A stretch of 14,452 nt of DNA from Anaerolineae bacterium (GTDB lineage: Bacteria; Chloroflexota; Anaerolineae; JAFGEY01), in contig JAFGEY010000247.1 in NCBI GenBank assembly GCA_016931365.1, forward strand, positions 1-14,452, given 5' to 3'. The notes under the pieces are model-generated. The model worked only from the letters and a program-made list of their open reading frames with translations, was not told the origin of the DNA and ran no database searches. Of the stretch, positions 12,578-14,452 are shown one piece after another. The first letter of the stretch is position 1; each line of letters opens with the position of its first letter. The position numbers and the translations under genes were made by a program.

Positions 12578-14452
12578 GGTTTGTGTTGACGGCGATAGTC
12601 GAATATCGAGGGCTGTATGCCGTTCGGCAACCTGATTGTTGCGCACGGCGATGGCAATTGCCCGTTTATTGCCCACCAACACAACCAGTTTTTTGGCCCG
12701 GGTGACGCCCGTATAAAGCACCGGGCGTTTGAGCATCATATAGTGTGTGGTCATCATCGGAATGACCACGGCCGGATATTCGCTACCCTGACTTTTATGT
12801 ACGCTGATTGCATAGGCCAGGGCCAGTTCATCGGCGTTGCTCCAATCATAATTAACCACCTGGTCATCGATGCGCACGCGCAGCATCTGATTGACCGCAT
12901 CAATAGCCACGATGCGCCCCAAATCCCCGTTATAAACTTCCAGATCATAGTTGTTGCGAAGCTGGATCACCCGGTCGCCGACCCGAAAACCGCGTCCACT
13001 CAGTCGCCGTTCGGCCTTTTGGGGTGAAGGGGGATTCAGCGCCGCTTGCAGCTTTTCGTTGAGGCTGCTCACGCCCACTGCGCCGCGATACATCGGGCTG
13101 AGCACCTGGATGTCGTCCAGCGGATCAAAGCCAAACCGGCGCGGGATGCGGTTCTGGACGATGTCGACGATCAGGTCGGCGGCCTGGTCGGGATCGTCGG
13201 CGCCAAAGAGGAAAAAGTCGTTCGCCTTGTTGTCGAGGAGCGGCATCTGGCCCTGGTTGATGCGGTGCGCGTTGGTGACGATCAGGCTGTCCGCGGCCTG
13301 CCTGAAAATCACGTCGAGCCGCACGGTGGGCACCTCGCCCGAGTCGATGATATCACGCAGCACGTCGCCTGCGCCAACGCTGGGCAGTTGATCCACATCG
13401 CCGACCAGGAGCAGGTGCGTCGCCGGGTGCAGCGCCTTGAGCAGGTGATTGGCCAGCAGCAGGTCGAGCATACTCGCTTCATCGACGATAAGCATATCCA
13501 CATCGAGCGGATTCTCGTCGTTGTATTTGAACCCTTCGCCGGGGGCAAAGCCGAGCAGTCGATGGATGGTTTTGGCCGGGCGGTCGGTGGTCTCGGTCAG
13601 ACGTTTGGCCGCCCGTCCGGTGGGAGAGGCGAGCGCGTAGCGGCACTTGAACTTGTCGAGCATATCGAGGATGGTGCGCACGGTGGTCGTTTTGCCGGTG
13701 CCGGGCCCGCCGGTGAGGACGGTTACTTTATGGGTCAGGGCGGTGCGCACGGCCTCTTTTTGCCGCTCCGAGAGTGCGATGCTGTCCGTCGTGTTGACGA
13801 GGACGACATCCCACATTATCCCTTGTGTTACGTTCAGCCGGCTGCCAGGAAAGGCGAGCATCTTTTTCAGGTGGCTGGCGACGCCGATCTCGCCATAGTA
13901 GAAAGGCACCAGATAGACGGCGGTTTCTTCTTTGAGTGCCGCGCCTTCTATAGTGGCAAAAGTTTCACGGTGGATTTGCTCCTCTTGTTCCAGCGTCTCC
14001 AGGCTGGCCTGGGCCAGATCGACCGGTACCTGGAGCATTTCGGCAGCTTCCTGGATCAAAGTGTCTTGTGGCGCGTAGATGTGGCCTTCGTCGGCCATTT
14101 CACTGAGTGCAAAAGCTACCCCTGCAGCGATGCGTTTGGGCGAATCGGAGGGCAGGCCGAGGCTCTGGGCGATCTTGTCGGCGGTTTTAAAGCCGATGCC
14201 GTTGATCTCACGAGCCAGGCGATAGGGATCATCCTGGACTACCTGCACCGACTGCTCGCCAAAGGTCTTGAAAATTTTAACCGCCCACGAGGGGCGCACG
14301 CCGTGGCCCTGTAAAAAGATCATCACCTCGCGGATCTGTTTTTGTTCTTCCCAAGCGGCGTTGATCTGTCTCACGCGCTTGTGCCCGATGCCCAACACGT
14401 CGAGCAGTCGCCCGGGTTGCTGTTCGATCACGTCGAGCGTGTCGATGCCGAA
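12560..14452 (-). CDS. recD2: RecD2-type ATP-dependent DNA helicase, N-terminus beyond right edge
   Basis: The frame is open to the right edge and gives 630 residues in the window; RecD2 proteins are usually about 720-740 long, so roughly 100 N-terminal residues are missing. It opens in a helix-hairpin-helix array (VLGIGHKRVRQI, then NGIGFKTADKIAQSLGL). Superfamily 1B helicase motifs follow, numbered from the first complete codon: Walker A GGPGTGKT (248-255), motif II VDEAS (323-327), motif III GDVDQLPSVGAG (351-362), an SH3-like insert (GFRVGDRVIQLRN, from about 488), motif V VHKSQGSEYPAV (551-562) and motif VI YTGVTRAK (580-587). RecD2 unwinds DNA 5' to 3' outside any RecBCD complex and acts in repair and recombination. 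A GTG at 14431-14429 is in frame but lies inside the conserved array, so it is not the real start. The last codons overlap the convergent terminator. Confidence 0.93.
   Translation of the reverse strand, partial: FGIDTLDVIEQQPGRLLDVLGIGHKRVRQINAAWEEQKQIREVMIFLQGHGVRPSWAVKIFKTFGEQSVQVVQDDPYRLAREINGIGFKTADKIAQSLGLPSDSPKRIAAGVAFALSEMADEGHIYAPQDTLIQEAAEMLQVPVDLAQASLETLEQEEQIHRETFATIEGAALKEETAVYLVPFYYGEIGVASHLKKMLAFPGSRLNVTQGIMWDVVLVNTTDSIALSERQKEAVRTALTHKVTVLTGGPGTGKTTTVRTILDMLDKFKCRYALASPTGRAAKRLTETTDRPAKTIHRLLGFAPGEGFKYNDENPLDVDMLIVDEASMLDLLLANHLLKALHPATHLLLVGDVDQLPSVGAGDVLRDIIDSGEVPTVRLDVIFRQAADSLIVTNAHRINQGQMPLLDNKANDFFLFGADDPDQAADLIVDIVQNRIPRRFGFDPLDDIQVLSPMYRGAVGVSSLNEKLQAALNPPSPQKAERRLSGRGFRVGDRVIQLRNNYDLEVYNGDLGRIVAIDAVNQMLRVRIDDQVVNYDWSNADELALAYAISVHKSQGSEYPAVVIPMMTTHYMMLKRPVLYTGVTRAKKLVVLVGNKRAIAIAVRNNQVAERHTALDIRLSPSTQTKKGAS

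Noticed and set aside
13046..14314. 422-residue open frame on the plus strand
   Set aside because: It is the antisense shadow of recD2, which carries all helicase motifs on the other strand.

Overview
The window looks like a piece of bacterial chromosome, most likely from an environmental Chloroflexota (Anaerolineae-like) organism. That assignment is an inference from overall style: moderately high G+C, clear Shine-Dalgarno sites, RecD2 rather than RecBCD, a DUF362-ferredoxin protein, a stand-alone LysW-like zinc ribbon and paired ABC exporters. No marker gene fixes the taxonomy. There are no rRNA or tRNA genes, CRISPR arrays, transposases or integrases. Both edges cut through genes.

Layout, left to right. 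(1) Minus strand 206-1: the first 68 residues of a Ca2+/cation antiporter. (2) 207-743: non-coding, with a candidate promoter and a 12-bp inverted repeat. (3) 744-5742, plus strand: a double-GNAT acetyltransferase, an intercistronic hairpin, then two ABC exporter half-transporters whose degenerate residues all fall on one composite ATP site, so they form a heterodimer. (4) 5885-6742: an A+T-richer gene for an NgoMIV-family (GCCGGC-type) restriction endonuclease with no methyltransferase beside it. (5) 6755-10028, plus strand: a PH/DUF1648 membrane protein, the tRNA t6A enzyme TsaD, a palindromic repeat spacer, and a DUF362 protein ending in two [4Fe-4S] motifs. (6) 11236-10073, minus strand: a tandem RsmC/RlmG-like methyltransferase. 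(7) 11396-12532, plus strand: an OmpR-type regulator that has lost its phospho-acceptor aspartate, then a small zinc-ribbon protein with an acidic tail. (8) 14452-12560, minus strand: RecD2 helicase, entering from the right edge.

The acetyltransferase and the exporter pair are probably co-transcribed. The restriction gene, membrane protein, TsaD and DUF362 protein run head to tail with short gaps and may share transcription. The regulator and the methyltransferase diverge from two well-formed sigma70-type promoters whose -35 boxes are one base apart. The zinc-ribbon gene ends in a strong intrinsic terminator whose hairpin also encodes the last residues and stop codon of the convergent recD2.

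I did not find a clearly new multi-gene system. The best leads are the solitary NgoMIV-like endonuclease, with a change at a recognition-motif position and many potential target sites around it, the phosphorylation-deficient regulator, and the LysW-like protein without the C-terminal glutamate that carriers need.
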